Of a stretch of DNA of 64,000 nt, positions 13,601 through 24,215 are shown piece after piece. Within the stretch, counting starts at the first letter, position 1; each line of letters opens with the position of its first letter. Below the pieces are notes generated by a model. It ran no database searches. It was not told the DNA's origin and worked only from the letters and a program-made list of their open reading frames with translations. A program made the translations under genes and the position numbers. The DNA comes from Argopecten irradians (taxonomy: Eukaryota; Mollusca; Bivalvia; Pectinida; Pectinidae): contig NC_091142.1 in assembly GCF_041381155.1 (NCBI RefSeq), positions 26,735,963 through 26,799,962 of the forward strand, given 5' to 3'.

Positions 13601-16600
13601 ATACGGCGGCGATGAATAAAATGAAATAATAAAATGAATAGAAAACTGCTGAATTCCTCTAAAACTGAAAATTCGTAAATCAAGGTTCTTTTGCATTTAT
13701 AAGATTCAAATGTAAATCAATCATCGTGTCTTTATTTCTTCTAGACCATTAAACCACATTAGCATCTTGATTGACATTGGCCTTGAAAGAATGTTTAGCG
13801 TTACAAAATTGTAGAAGAACAAAAAAAGTCTTCAAATGCATTGGTGCACATTCTGATATAGTTAGTGTAGGTCTATTCTTAATAAAACTTCGCAAAAACA
13901 TACTAATTATTTGTATATGTTTAAGTACATGACATACCCATTGATGCCTGCAGTAAATTCATCACAGAAATTAGCGTCTGCCTTAAATAGTAAAAAACAA
14001 CCATTTTTATTCCATGTAAACAATCAATTCACAACTATAGAAAAACTTTGTTTAATTCATTATTTTGAAACAACAACGCAGCAGTGTTTAAAAAAACTAT
14101 ATGCATGTTTGATTATATACATTTTCATGAGCAATGCTAAGTTATTACAGAAATAGTGGTTAGGTTTGCAAATTGTGTCTACAGTGTATTGTAAACAGAA
14201 ACGAAAACCACGATAATACAGTTGAACAGCTTACCATGGATCCAAGAAAAACGTAGAAGACATCTTTTCTTCTTTTATGAAATTCTGCATTCAAAAGCAA
14301 GAACAAACAATAGAATTCTACACGTTGTTTCTTTTAGGAATTCTGTCATATTATTATACGTGAACAGGTTTTTTTTATAATTTAATTGGCTCCACTGTAG
14401 AAGTTTGGTAAACATAACTTCATAATTTGCAGTAATTACAATACGAACATATTCTAATAACCATTTGAAAAGTTTAATCACTTTTTTTAAAAGCTTAAAA
14501 TGTAATATGCACAAATATAGAGTCCATTTTGAGAATATATATAAAATTTGAGATAAAATTCCTTCAGTACGTCCTAAGAAAACAGCAGTAACATACTGTA
14601 TTTCAATTATTAAAATTCAAGATAGTTGCCCGTCGGCAATCTTGTTGACCGATTGGTCCCAAAATGAAATATACACAACAAGGTCCCTAGGGGAACCTAA
14701 ATATGGAGACAGGCGCCTTTAATGCTGTCTGAGATTAAATTAACGTTCTACATGTATTAACAACCAGGTCCATGTAAGGACGGACTCGCAAGTGTGTGGT
14801 GCGTGTGTTGGAAGACTGCGATATATTCGTGTTGTGTCTTCTTGTATAGTGGAACTTTTGCCCATTTTATAGTGCTATATCAATGACGCATAGTTGAAAA
14901 GTGGATATTACAGCAGCGATAGTAAAATCCTTGAGTACCGAGAAATGGTTTATCGTATGATGACGTTACAGTTTTGACATATTTTACCTTACCTCCGAAG
15001 TGCTTGACTAGGTAAAGTGGATCCTTGACAGGTCGAACTCCTCCCACGAACAGGAATATTTTAGGGTCAGATGGAATCGTCACACCAGCAGATTGTCGTA
15101 GGTGGTCAATGATTGAGAAGTTAGATGGACAGGTCACGACAGCTGGTAAAGAACGCGTGTTGCCAGTAAGTAAATTAAAACACAATAATGCATTCTTCAG
15201 CACTTAAACTAATACTACTTTATAACAGTGTAAACATCTGTAAACTTTTAGTAAACAGTTATATTGTAGAATGTCACTTTAGAGCGATAACTTATATTAT
15301 TTAAGTACTATTATGCCAATGCTATTTTGTTAACTCCATTAAGTAACTTTGTACTTAGTAAAGCTGTATTTTAATTTTTGTTCGATTCTCAGCATAAGAA
15401 TATAATGTTTACGTATGCACATGTCCGAGAAAGCATCAGATCCGCTCATGCTGGATAGCTGATAACACCATAGAAATGTTGCAATCGATTACATTTTAAC
15501 ATGCCCGGACTAGTACCGAGGTACATATTGAAGGTTGGCAATAATTGCAAATTGAATAGACCAAAGAAAACCCCGAAAATAATTGAAAATACCTGAACAT
15601 TTGATAGTCTGAAATATTGGTGGCTGGCTATGCTAGATAGACGCCTGGACTAGTGCCGAGGTATAATGAAGCATATATATAGAAGATTATATAAACTGCG
15701 AATTGGATAGATCAAAGGGAAACCCAAAATATAATTGTAATACATGACCTGAACATTTTAAAGTGGATCTTTGATAGTGCCGAGAAAGTATTTGAATCTG
15801 GTTATGCATAAACAAAATAATATCTGATGGTCGTACCGAGAAGCTACTGAATTTTGGCTATGCCTGTGCATTAATAATGAGATCTTCAGTACGTCCTAAG
15901 AAAACAGCAGTAACATACATGTATTTCAATTATTAAAATTCAAGATAGTTGCCCGTCGGCAATCTTGTTGACCGATTGGTCCCAAAATGAAATATACACA
16001 ACAAGGTCCCTAGGGGAACCTAAATATGGAGACAGGCGCCTTTAATGCTGTCTGAGATTAAATTAACGTTCTACATGTATTAACAACCAGGTCCATGTAA
16101 GGACGGACTCGCAAGTGTGTGGTGCGTGTGTTGGAAGACTGCGATATATTCGTGTTGTGTCTTCTTGTATAGTGGAACTTTTGCCCATTTTATAGTGCTA
16201 TATCAATGACGCATAGTTGAAAAGTGGATATTACAGCAGCGATAGTAAAATCCTTGAGTACCGAGAAATGGTTTATCGTTTTTATGATGACGTTACAGTT
16301 TTGACATATTTTACCTTACCTCCGAAGTGCTTGACTAGGTAAAGTGGATCCTTGACAGGTCGAACTCCTCCCACGAACAGGAATATTTTAGGGTCAGATG
16401 GAATCGTCACACCAGCAGATTGTCGTAGGTGGTCAATGATTGAGAAGTTAGATGGACAGGTCACGACAGCTGGTAAAGAACGCGTGTTGCCAGTAAGTAA
16501 ATTAAAACACAATAATGCATTCTTCAGCACTTAAAAACTAATACTACTTTATAACAGTGTAAACATCTGTAAACTTTTAGTAAACAGTTATATTGTAGAA

Positions 16601-19600
16601 TGTCACTTTAGAGCGATAACTTATATTATTTAAGTACTATTATGCCAATGCTATTTTGTTAACTCCATTAAGTAACTTTGTACTTAGTAAAGCTGTATTT
16701 TAATTTTTGTTCGATTCTCAGCATAAGAATATAATGTTTACGTATGCACATGTCCGAGAAAGCATCAGATCCGCTCATGCTGGATAGCTGATAACACCAT
16801 AGAAATGTTGCAATCGATTACATTTTAACATGCCCGGACTAGTACCGAGGTACATATTGAAGGTTGGCAATAATTGCAAATTGAATAGACCAAAGAAAAC
16901 CCCGAAAATAATTGAAAATACCTGAACATTTGATAGTCTGAAATATTGGTGGCTGGCTATGCTAGATAGACGCCTGGACTAGTGCCGAGGTATAATGAAG
17001 CATATATATAGAAGATTATATAAACTGCGAATTGGATAGATCAAAGGGAAACCCAAAATATAATTGTAATACATGACCTGAACATTTTAAAGTGGATCTT
17101 TGATAGTGCCGAGAAAGTATTTGAATCTGGTTATGCATAAACAAAATAATAATCTGATGGTCGTACCGAGAAGCTACTGAATTTTGGCTATGCCTGTGCA
17201 TTAATAATGACACGTAAAATGTTTATCAAAGTCCTGTTATGTTTCAACATTTGACGATCGTATCAAATGATATTGACGATTGGCTTTATACATTTATGTT
17301 TTAACGTGCCTCGGCATTTGATATCCGTGCTCAGAGTATGCTGAAGGTTGCCTTTGCATATCTGAACATTTGATAGCGCCAAGAAAATATAATAATCATT
17401 GAAGTTTAAATGTGCCTGAACATTTGGTATTCGTGCCCAGAGTATGCTGATGGTTGGTTATATATCTGAACATTTGATAGCGCCAAGAAAATATAATAAT
17501 CAATGAAGTTTAAATGTGCCTGAACATTTGGTATTCGTGCCCAGAGTATGCTGAAGGTTGATTACATATCTGAGCATCTGATAGCGCCATGAAAATATAT
17601 TCATTGAGGGTAAGTTGTGCCTGATCATATCATAGTTGTGCCACAAATATATATACTGAAGATTGGCCGTGAATGACAATTTCATAAAATGATTAAATCT
17701 GGGTTTTCATGAACATTTCATAGTGTCAAGATAAAAAATTGAATATGATTATGCTTCGGCATTTGGAAGTACTTGCACATGTACTAAGAAAAGTCTGGTT
17801 ATGTTAATAATGTATTACATATGTATAAAGATTTACCATAAACTTTGTTTATATTGGGCCTACTGGATAATATAAGATGATATACAGTAGTATGGAATCG
17901 TCAGAAAATTGATAAATGCAAGGAAATACGCTTACGTTGTAGATAATATGAGATGACTGAAAACAAATCGAACCAATTTTGATGGCGACAGTTTATACAA
18001 TGTAACATAAATCAAGGAAAACAAAAACCATTGTCATTAACACGGAATACTGACAAAATGGACCAATGATAGTTCTGTAGTGTAAGGTATATTTGCCAAA
18101 TCAATGTTGGAAATGACCAAGATGAAAGCAAAGTAAGCCTCCAAATTTTGTTAACTACAAAATATAATTACATGATTGTAAACCAAATGTGGTTCAAGAG
18201 ACACTCTCCGCAAATGTAATGCATTTGCTAAATTTGAGTCACCAAAATGTACATACATGTACCTGCACACTCTGACAATTGGTTTAAGTGCTGGTTTAAG
18301 ATCTTAGTTGCCAATCTATCAATGAAAATACAATGTATATATTTATTCTTACAGACTAAAGTGCCTGTAAGATATAAATGGTTCTGCCTCCATATACATG
18401 TAACTTATCAAATTAGGATAAGACAGAACGCGTTGGGAATGGGACAGATGCAGATAACAATATATTACCCACTTTATTGTGGGGCCATAAACATGAGATT
18501 CCAGAGGGATATTGGTGTCCACCAAACAATTATACATGTCTGGTAATTGAAAAAAACATTTCTTTACTACTGCCTTTCCTTTTCAATTTTTGGAATGCAA
18601 ATAAGGACACATCACATAAAATTTTTCACACTGTAAGTTCCTGAGTAGAAACAGTCACTTCAATTGTCAAATGTAATATGGTCTCGGCCATTTTACGTTT
18701 AGATATGTTCCAAAACCAATGTAATTAAAATTAGAACTTCTATGTCGCTCTCCGTACCGTCCGCTCGTACTTCTACGAGCGGACGGTACGGAGAGCGACA
18801 TAGAAGTTCTAATTTTGATTAGATTGGTTCCAAAACGAGATATGCAAACTCAGGGTCAAGAAAACGTACAAGTTAAATTTGAGGAAAATAGACCTACAGT
18901 GTATTCAGAACTGTCTGACAAAGTGACAAAAGCCAAGATGGCATCTTATCAGTCATGTTGTTTCGTTTCCATGTAAAAAATAAGTATGAGACAGATGCAC
19001 TTTTTGAGAAATAGCAGTAACAAACTTCAGCTATCAATTCCACGATGGTAGCCTGTTAGCGATCTATTTACCAGATCAATCCCGAAATACCTTATGCACA
19101 ACTATAAAGGGCCCTAGGGAAACTTACACTTGCAATTTCAGAAAGATCTTTCTGCACATCATGGTCATAGAGAACCTACATAAGAAATTTGAGAAAGATC
19201 TGGGAAATACACCTGGAGATAGTGGTAACAGGAATTGTTAACGGATGGACAGACAACAGATGGATGACAGATAATGGGAAAGGCTATTTAAATAGTCCAC
19301 CACCTAATGATGGTGGGTTAAAAGAGAACTATAGAATATTGTTGCCTTAGTATATATACGTATGGAAACTCAACTATGTTCTAAACTAGGCTGTGCATTG
19401 ACGGTCTTTCAAAGATGCATGTCAATAAAATTTACAGTATCTAACATTGATGATATAGCCAAAATGGTTCCAATGTTTGCTCTACGATCTAGATCGTGAA
19501 AACAATCCAATCAAAATTGACGTTTTACAGACATCATTTCAATAGTTTCATTCATCGCAACAGTCCTTTAATTTACCCTGAAAAAGCTCATCCTCAGTCT

Positions 19601-22600
19601 TTGTCATATAATATGTAACTTTTGTCCAGTAAAGGATAAATCTTTTAAAAGGTAAGCAATTACTTGATTTTCAAATATTTAGAAAATAATCACATATTCT
19701 AAAATTGAAAAAATGCACTAATTAACATACCTTGCTTGATTTCAAAACATTTATCTGCATCCAGGGAAGGCTTCAAAAGAGAAAAAAAAATATTGTTATA
19801 TTCAGAACTAGTCACGTTTAAATAATTATGATTAATTGTGATGATTCACGTTGGATATACTGTTAAGCATTCAAATCAGTTAATCACAGGCACAATGCGT
19901 GACTTAAAAATGTCCATGGTCTGATTTGGAAGTGTAAAAGGAGCAGGTCCGTGTGGTTTGTACATAGTCTTAAATACCATCTCTGTCACTCAGCTGATGG
20001 CTAAGTGATTAGAGCCGTAATTTTTCACACTGGAGACCTACGCATAATTCCTGCTTGGGTCACTCGACAGGAATCATTAGTGTATTTTCCCTGTTCTTCT
20101 ACAGAAGAAACAAGATTTGACCTGTGGTTTTGTGACTGTTGTTTAATCAAATTTTATTAAACTTTTTTTCTTTAAATACTTACCCAAAGTTTCATGGCAG
20201 TGTCAAGAAGAGACTGGTTAAATGATATAATAGCCCTGTGGAATACAAAAAATAAAACCACAAAGACCTAAATATCAATGTTATAAACAGGCAAGTCATC
20301 CAACCCGATTAGTAAGTACACTATACTAATGACAGAGACATTTTAATATTGGTGTGCATGTCTTGATCACAAGGTGACACAACACAATATACCTTAGCCT
20401 CATAGAACATGTACATTGTTTTTTTTGCTTTTCCTTAATGACCCATTTGGTAATCATCTAGGGTAATTTAGGATCAAACTAACACCAACAATGGTACAGA
20501 ATTTTAAACGAACTTTTAAGTAAAAAAAAGGTAGTTTTAGGGGATTTAAAAAGTTTGAATGATAAAATCTTTTCAAGTTAAAACATAACGACTATATTGA
20601 AAAGTGTATAAAATGGTAAAAAAGAAAATTTAATACTTAAATACATGTAATACTGTATAAGTCCATATTCTTTAGATACATGTAGATTAAAATACATCTT
20701 AAATAAATAATCAAATAAACAAATAATCTTGACATGACATATACACACCAACCTAAAATGTGACGCTTATGATACACATAGGATAGGAAGGGCTTACATA
20801 AAAAATATTTTTGAATTATTGGTGTAGATAGGATCTGATGCTAAATAAAACCAAACATATGATGCATTGTAAAATATGTTAGGACTTTTTGAGTTACTGC
20901 CCTTTACTGGCATTTACTACAACTAGTTACTGTCATGCTGTTATTCCGTCTTTGCATATTACAGAGTTAGCTCCCTTGCAGGTAGGTATCGATTGTAACG
21001 TCATTATTTTGTGAGCACAATTCACGTCATTTTCTCCGAAAAGTATGACGTTACGCTCGAAAACACATGACGTCACAATCATTACGTACCCACAAGGGCA
21101 GATAACTCTGTAATATGCAAATACGGAATTCATAAATGGCTAACAACCTAAACTAAATAATACAGATAATATGGCTGGTATATCTTTTAACAGCTAACAG
21201 GTTTTTTTGGTAATGTTCTTTCTAACTTAATCTCTGTTCTGGTATAATCAGTTATTTCTATGGACAGTCAAAAATCACTTATACATATATACAAATAGGT
21301 TTATATGATTTAAATCTTGAGCAGATACAAAGTATGTAAAAAGTAAATGTAGCTGAAATTTTCAATGAAAAAGATAGATGAAATTCCTAAAGAACAAATA
21401 CATTTTTTTCAACAATTTTACCTATTTGATGACCTCATTGTTTTAGATTCCAAAATGAAAATAAAAGTAGCTGACTTCAGCTTAACAGCTGAAACAAAAT
21501 TTGATTATAAAGAGCATACATACTTTGCATGTGACACAACTTCTGTCATAACTTTCATTTTATCATTTTCTGCCGTGTAGACATTCACATCCGTTCCTCC
21601 AAATATCAGGATGTAGGGCAGAGGAGTTCCTATAAGGAAATAAAGAGAGTACTAGCTAATTAATCCCTCTAAAATAGATACAATCATAAGGTCAAATTAG
21701 ATTTCATTAGTTTTTTAAGGCATAACTGCCAAATCAATAGATTAAAATATCACATAAATATAAACATAAGTATGTATCATACATAGGGCTTTTATACACT
21801 CAGTTTGATTAGTGTTGATGACTATGCTGATGTGGCTAGCAGTGATATCAACATGACATCGATCCATTTTGACTTCTTTTTTCTTCTTCTCAATTTTCTA
21901 TCTTTAACAAAAAAAGAGTTCCAAAATCCCAAATGTGATCATAAGTTATTTCCCCCTTGCCCACAACTAGATTGTTTCATCACTCATTCCAATACAATAC
22001 TATTCACTCCAAACTCCAACACACAAACTAACACTCTTGTATGGTGCACAGGTACATTTTCAATTCTATTTTGGAAAAAAAATACTGATTTATATACAGA
22101 AACAATTTCAATTTCTGCATCTTCATCCAAAATGTTGGCACTATTTAACAGACAACAACTGATATATTATCACCAATAGCGTATGTTTCTGTAGTTTTTG
22201 TAGTTTGTGTAACTGGTTTATGCTATGACATTGTTTTATGTTATTGTTTACTACTAGTGTATGCTTGAACATATGTAATCCAGCCTAAATGAAGTCAGCT
22301 AGTATTATTTAGATCATAAAGAGATTTACATCAAACATTAATGTCATTATGACATCACTTTGAAGCAACAATAGTAACATCATGAAAATTAAAGATGCTC
22401 CACCGCCGACAAAGCATAAATGATATTCATCAGTTGAACAATAATTGGTGTTTGATCATGTATATATATGTCTAATTAACACAAAAAATAATATGAAATA
22501 ATTCATTTCGCCTTTGGTGCATGCGCAATCAATACTTCCTTCCATATAGGATATAGTGATACAGATTATTTCGGGATGCAATTAATTATTTTTCATATTT

Positions 22601-23872
22601 TTAACTTGAAGTAAAATTAGAAGCTCAAACTTTTCAATGGTGGTAATGGTGTAAAGTAAGTAACTTTTGTAACCGAAGAAAAATACTAAATCGTCTCCTC
22701 CTGTTTTTGATAGTGAAAAAATACCATTTGTCAGCGGTGGAGCATCTTTAACATAAAAAAGGAAAAGTTGACAGTGAATGAATCTTTAAGTGCCTTTATC
22801 ACCTAACTCCCATACAGAGACCAAACCACAAGATCTCTCTCAGTAGGTTTAAGTACTAGCATCAGAATCAATACCTTGTCATTTTTTGAACAAATGAAAT
22901 AATGGATTCAACTGGGATGCAAGCAAATGTACCTAATAGATGTCGTCCAGCTTTGTAAGCATGCAGGGCGAGGACCATCTTGATGTTGTGTCGACGGGAG
23001 ATTTCCTGTATCTCCTCTGTGTCATGGATTGTGTCCGGATCCCACAGGATACAGGAGTAACCAGCTCCTTCTAGGTGGGAGCTACAAATAAAACATTACA
23101 GCCATGGATAAAGATTAATGTTCATCAGAAGCACACATGTACATATAATAATCTTTTCTCATTAAAAGAGTCGGATAGGAATCAGTTGAAGAAAATAAAG
23201 ATTATGTAACTGTTCATATATTCAAACTTAATGAAAATAATTACAATTGTAACAGGGTGTAGGATTTACAATAAAATTATTACCTGCCTCTGCCAGGGAT
23301 CAAACTCAAAACCTCTGGATTAACGTTACTAGTCTGACGCTCAACAGATCAAGCTAAAGAGAAGTTCTCTCTAGCCGATTGATATATTGCGGCTAGTATT
23401 GACCAGGGTTACACAATGGATATAGAAATGCAGTGGTGGGATCCAAAGGTATTTTTAAGCTTTAAGACCACCCCTTAACCTTCTCCTCTTGAAAATTTTC
23501 TTTAAAAAATTCCCTTGATTTTACACATCCTGAAAGCCCATAAGAAATTTGGAACCCCTATAAATAGTTCTCATGATTACAACTGGAAAAGGACTACCTT
23601 CTAATACTTTAATTCAATAATTTGTCAGTATCTGGTTGTAATCTTTTTTTCTCTTGCAAATTTCAACTTTTTATTTTAGTAATTTTGTATGTGAAGAGAA
23701 GACAATTTATACAAAATGCACGCAAACTAACTCAGAGACTTAAATTTTATAACAAACTTATACAACTAGTGTTTCAGAACAGCGGTTCTGTCACTTACCA
23801 TATCCTGTGTATGGTACTAAAATTTCCACAGCCCTTGGTAAGAGGAGATAACAATAGGATTGCTGTTCCCAT
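10538..23872 (-). CDS. GLT1D1: GLT1D1, glycosyltransferase 1 domain-containing protein 1 (10 coding exons)
   Basis: Coding exons in transcript order: 23872-23799, 23081-22933, 21629-21524, 20235-20184, 19770-19731, exon 6 (16469-16320 and/or 15142-14993), 14284-14235, 13146-12961, 11302-11204, 10690-10538. Every intron is GT-AG and every phase matches. With one exon 6 the CDS is 1059 nt, 352 aa, close to the vertebrate protein. Visible motifs: N-terminal strand with G-C-G-N; IFGGTDVN; FVGGVRPVKDPLYLV; and SEGMAVAILEAMDLGVPVL, where the two Glu form the E-x7-E nucleotide-sugar site of GT4-type retaining enzymes. No signal peptide or membrane segment is seen, so it is probably cytosolic. The family's acceptor substrate is not known to me. 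Identity rests on strong recall of the vertebrate sequence pattern. Confidence 0.93.
11204..11302 (-). CDS. GLT1D1: GLT1D1 exon 9
   Basis: Thirty-three codons, phase 0-0, encoding AMDLGVPVLVRDIPGNRSIV and onward to TSPE. It completes the nucleotide-sugar binding segment that begins in exon 8. Acceptor CTGAAG, donor GTACGT. The Helitron-like element at 11338-12634 begins only about 35 bp upstream of this acceptor. Confidence 0.9.
11338..12634 (+). mobile_element. Helitron-like non-autonomous element with minisatellite core
   Basis: The left end has the palindrome AGGCCCAGAGGGCCT followed by GCTCACCTGG. The right end has the hairpin GGCCCTTCGGGCC followed by AGGTGAGCTAAAA, so GCTCACCTGG/CCAGGTGAGC is inverted at the two ends and a CTAA follows the last hairpin. 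The core is a tandem array. This layout (hairpin ends plus central minisatellite) matches mollusc Helitron/Helentron-type elements of the pearl/CvA kind. No protein is encoded. Lies in the GLT1D1 intron between exons 8 and 9. Confidence 0.65.
11524..12544 (+). repeat. About seven tandem copies of a ~154-bp unit
   Basis: Units begin GATGTTTGTGGCCAAATTTGG and contain TCTAGGACAAGTAGCG and CCCTATTGGGCCCCGCCC. Successive starts are at 11524, 11681, 11835, about 11989, 12149, 12336 and 12490. One unit near 12270 carries a short internal duplication. The many short open frames in both directions are shadows of the repeat. Confidence 0.9.
12961..13146 (-). CDS. GLT1D1: GLT1D1 exon 8
   Basis: Sixty-two codons, phase 0-0, starting NGFNTNKRMDDSRVTRSD and ending NSSRSEGMAVAILE. 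It carries both glutamates of the E-x7-E motif. The acceptor GACGACAG has a weak pyrimidine tract but is the only one keeping phase with exon 7; donor GTACAT. Confidence 0.88.
13147..14234. other. GLT1D1 intron between exons 7 and 8
   Basis: AT-rich, with no repeat family seen elsewhere in the window. The open frames at 13418-13696 (minus) and 13911-14156 (plus) have no motif and look like chance. Confidence 0.5.
14235..14284 (-). CDS. GLT1D1: GLT1D1 exon 7
   Basis: 50-nt exon, phase 1-0, encoding EFHKRRKDVFYVFLGSM after joining the last base of exon 6. Matches the strand with F-x-G that follows the DPLYLV region in GLT1D1. Acceptor ATGCAG, donor GTAAGC. Confidence 0.85.
14562..15880 (+). 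repeat. Tandem duplication, copy distal to the promoter (1319 bp)
   Basis: Nearly identical to 15884-17210. By eye the only differences are four length changes totalling 8 bp (near 14596, 14956, 15207 and 15824), with no base substitution noticed. It contains a whole GLT1D1 exon 6, both splice sites and a SINE fragment. Confidence 0.95.
14993..15142 (-). CDS. GLT1D1: GLT1D1 exon 6, downstream copy
   Basis: 150 nt, phase 1-1, encoding AVVTCPSNFSIIDHLRQ onward to RPVKDPLYLVKHFG. Acceptor TTTACCAG, donor GTAAGG. Identical in protein sequence to the copy at 16320-16469. Because the exon is symmetric, inclusion of one or both copies keeps the frame. Confidence 0.88.
15884..17210 (+). repeat. Tandem duplication, copy proximal to the promoter (1327 bp)
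   Basis: Second unit of the duplication at 14562-15880, separated from it by three bases. It ends TTAATAATGA just before unrelated sequence. The non-coding part of the unit is itself made of older diverged blocks (ACCGAG, CTGAACATTT) like the array at 17340-17640. Confidence 0.95.
16320..16469 (-). CDS. GLT1D1: GLT1D1 exon 6, upstream copy
   Basis: Same 150-nt phase 1-1 exon as at 14993-15142, with the same acceptor and donor. This is the copy met first by the transcript after exon 5. Confidence 0.88.
17340..17640 (+). repeat. About three tandem copies of a ~104-bp unit
   Basis: TCTGAACATTTGATAGCGCC recurs at about 17361 and 17464, and a variant at 17569, each followed by TTTAAATGTGCCTGAACATT or similar. 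Related single blocks lie in both units of the 1.32-kb duplication, so this looks like a decayed satellite in the GLT1D1 intron. Confidence 0.75.
17641..18713. other. GLT1D1 intron 5, no distinct feature
   Basis: AT-rich intron sequence. The 99-codon open frame at 18247-18546 (plus) has no domain or splice context and is not called. Confidence 0.45.
18714..18831. repeat. Long hairpin with perfect 43-bp arms
   Basis: Left arm 18727-18769 (GC-rich core CTCTCCGTACCGTCCGCTCG) and right arm 18774-18816 are exact reverse complements around the 4-nt loop CTTC. Complementarity continues outward to AACCAAT/ATTGGTT with two mismatches. It lies in GLT1D1 intron 5 and contrasts with AT-rich surroundings. 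Confidence 0.95.
18832..19322 (+). repeat. Probable dispersed repeat with ACGGATGGACAGAC tail
   Basis: Contains ACGGATGGACAGACAACAGA and GGGCCCTAGGGAAAC blocks and ends near AATGATGGTGGGTTAAAAG. The GACGGACGGACG-type tail is like that of the Helitron-like element near 12560. Only one clear copy is in the window, so the call is tentative. Confidence 0.4.
19731..19770 (-). CDS. GLT1D1: GLT1D1 exon 5
   Basis: 40-nt micro-exon, phase 0-1, encoding PSLDADKCFEIKQ. Acceptor TTTTGAAG, donor GTATGT. Supported by phase agreement on both sides; its sequence is less conserved than that of its neighbours. Confidence 0.8.
19990..20105 (+). repeat. tRNA-like SINE fragment
   Basis: GATGGCTAAGTGATTAGAGC resembles a tRNA A-box and D-arm, and TGGGTCACTCGACAGG is a poor B box. 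It lies inside GLT1D1 intron 4 and is too degraded to be a tRNA gene. Confidence 0.4.
20184..20235 (-). CDS. GLT1D1: GLT1D1 exon 4
   Basis: 52 nt, phase 2-0, encoding (K)AIISFNQSLLDTAMKLW, matching the strand-helix after the GGTDVN segment. Acceptor TTCCACAG, donor GTAAGT. Confidence 0.87.
20942..21131. mobile_element. TIR element family B (MITE-like), ~190 bp
   Basis: Ends are inverted: TTCCGTCTTTGCATATTACAG with AGTTAGCTCCCTTG on the left, CAAGGGCAGATAACTCT with GTAATATGCAAATACGGAA on the right (38-bp imperfect TIRs). The interior holds several TGACGT/ACGTCA motifs. Related copies lie at 63829-63985 and, as a single end, at 54012-54056. Inside GLT1D1 intron 3. Confidence 0.85.
21524..21629 (-). 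CDS. GLT1D1: GLT1D1 exon 3
   Basis: 106 nt, phase 1-2, encoding GTPLPYILIFGGTDVNVYTA and onward to VVSHAK. IFGGTDVN is the most recognisable GLT1D1 signature. Acceptor TTATAG; GTATGT chosen as donor because it keeps phase with exon 4. Confidence 0.92.
22390..22750. mobile_element. TIR element family A, complete copy (~360 bp)
   Basis: Terminal inverted repeats TTAAAGATGCTCCACCGCCG and its complement CAGCGGTGGAGCATCTTTAA. TTAA at both outer edges may be the target site. No coding capacity. Inside GLT1D1 intron 2. Confidence 0.9.
22933..23081 (-). CDS. GLT1D1: GLT1D1 exon 2
   Basis: 149 nt, phase 2-1, encoding (C)SHLEGAGYSCILWDPDT and onward to MVLALHAYKAGRHLL. Matches the HLE-AGH and ALHLYRGGRLL segments of the vertebrate protein. 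Acceptor ATTTGTAG, donor GTACAT. Confidence 0.92.
23284..23372 (-). repeat. tRNA-like SINE fragment
   Basis: On the minus strand: CTTTAGCTTGATCTGTTGAG (A-box/D-arm like) and GAGTTTGATCCCTGGCAGAG (B-box like). The acceptor stem does not close, so this is more likely a SINE head than a tRNA gene. Confidence 0.45.
23799..23872 (-). CDS. GLT1D1: GLT1D1 exon 1 (start codon)
   Basis: ATG at 23872 in the context CACCATGG, a good Kozak match. Encodes MGTAILLLSPLTKGCGNFST and ends at IHRI plus two bases before GTAAGT. Those bases join the first base of exon 2 to give a Cys, then SHLEGAGYSC. The G-N after the first strand matches the TGN of vertebrate GLT1D1. A longer open frame through here in another phase is a shadow. 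Confidence 0.88.
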
Positions 23873-24164
23873 GGTGAAAGGTGTTGGCCATAAGCCTCAA
23901 ACCATCGCAGCATATTCTGCTTGAAAGAGAGAATCTTGAAAGAAGAGAAAATATAGGATGTAATGACCACAATTTTTATTTCCTCTTCAATGTACAGTGA
24001 ACTTTTATAACCCAAAACTTGTTTTAAAATAATTCAACACAATTTGATTTCATGTAAGTTTTTGGTCCAAAACCATTTTTTTTAATCCCAACTTTTATAC
24101 TCATTAGATAGTAGCTATGGAAATATCTGATGTAGACAACTAACCTTTCAGTCAACTTTCATTC

Positions 24165-24215
24165 ATATCTACCAGAGTTACTTCCCTTTGTACTGATGTA
24201 CTAGTGTAAAGAAAG
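24165..24215. repeat. Left inverted flank of the minisatellite
   Basis: ATCTACCAGAGTTACTTCCCTTTG faces inverted copies on the far side of the array: AGGGAAGTAACTCTGGTAGA at about 26600 and GGGGAAGTAACTCTGGTATA at about 26657. The unit sequence itself (TTAGCTCTGGTTGATCAGAAT) is a diverged version of this end. Confidence 0.75.

Noticed and set aside
21805..22179. 124-codon open frame on the plus strand
   Set aside because: Lies inside a GLT1D1 intron, low-complexity composition, no recognisable domain.
23791..24015. 74-codon minus-strand open frame overlapping GLT1D1 exon 1
   Set aside because: It is in a different phase; only the ATG at 23872 gives the GLT1D1 N-terminus and the correct phase into exon 2.
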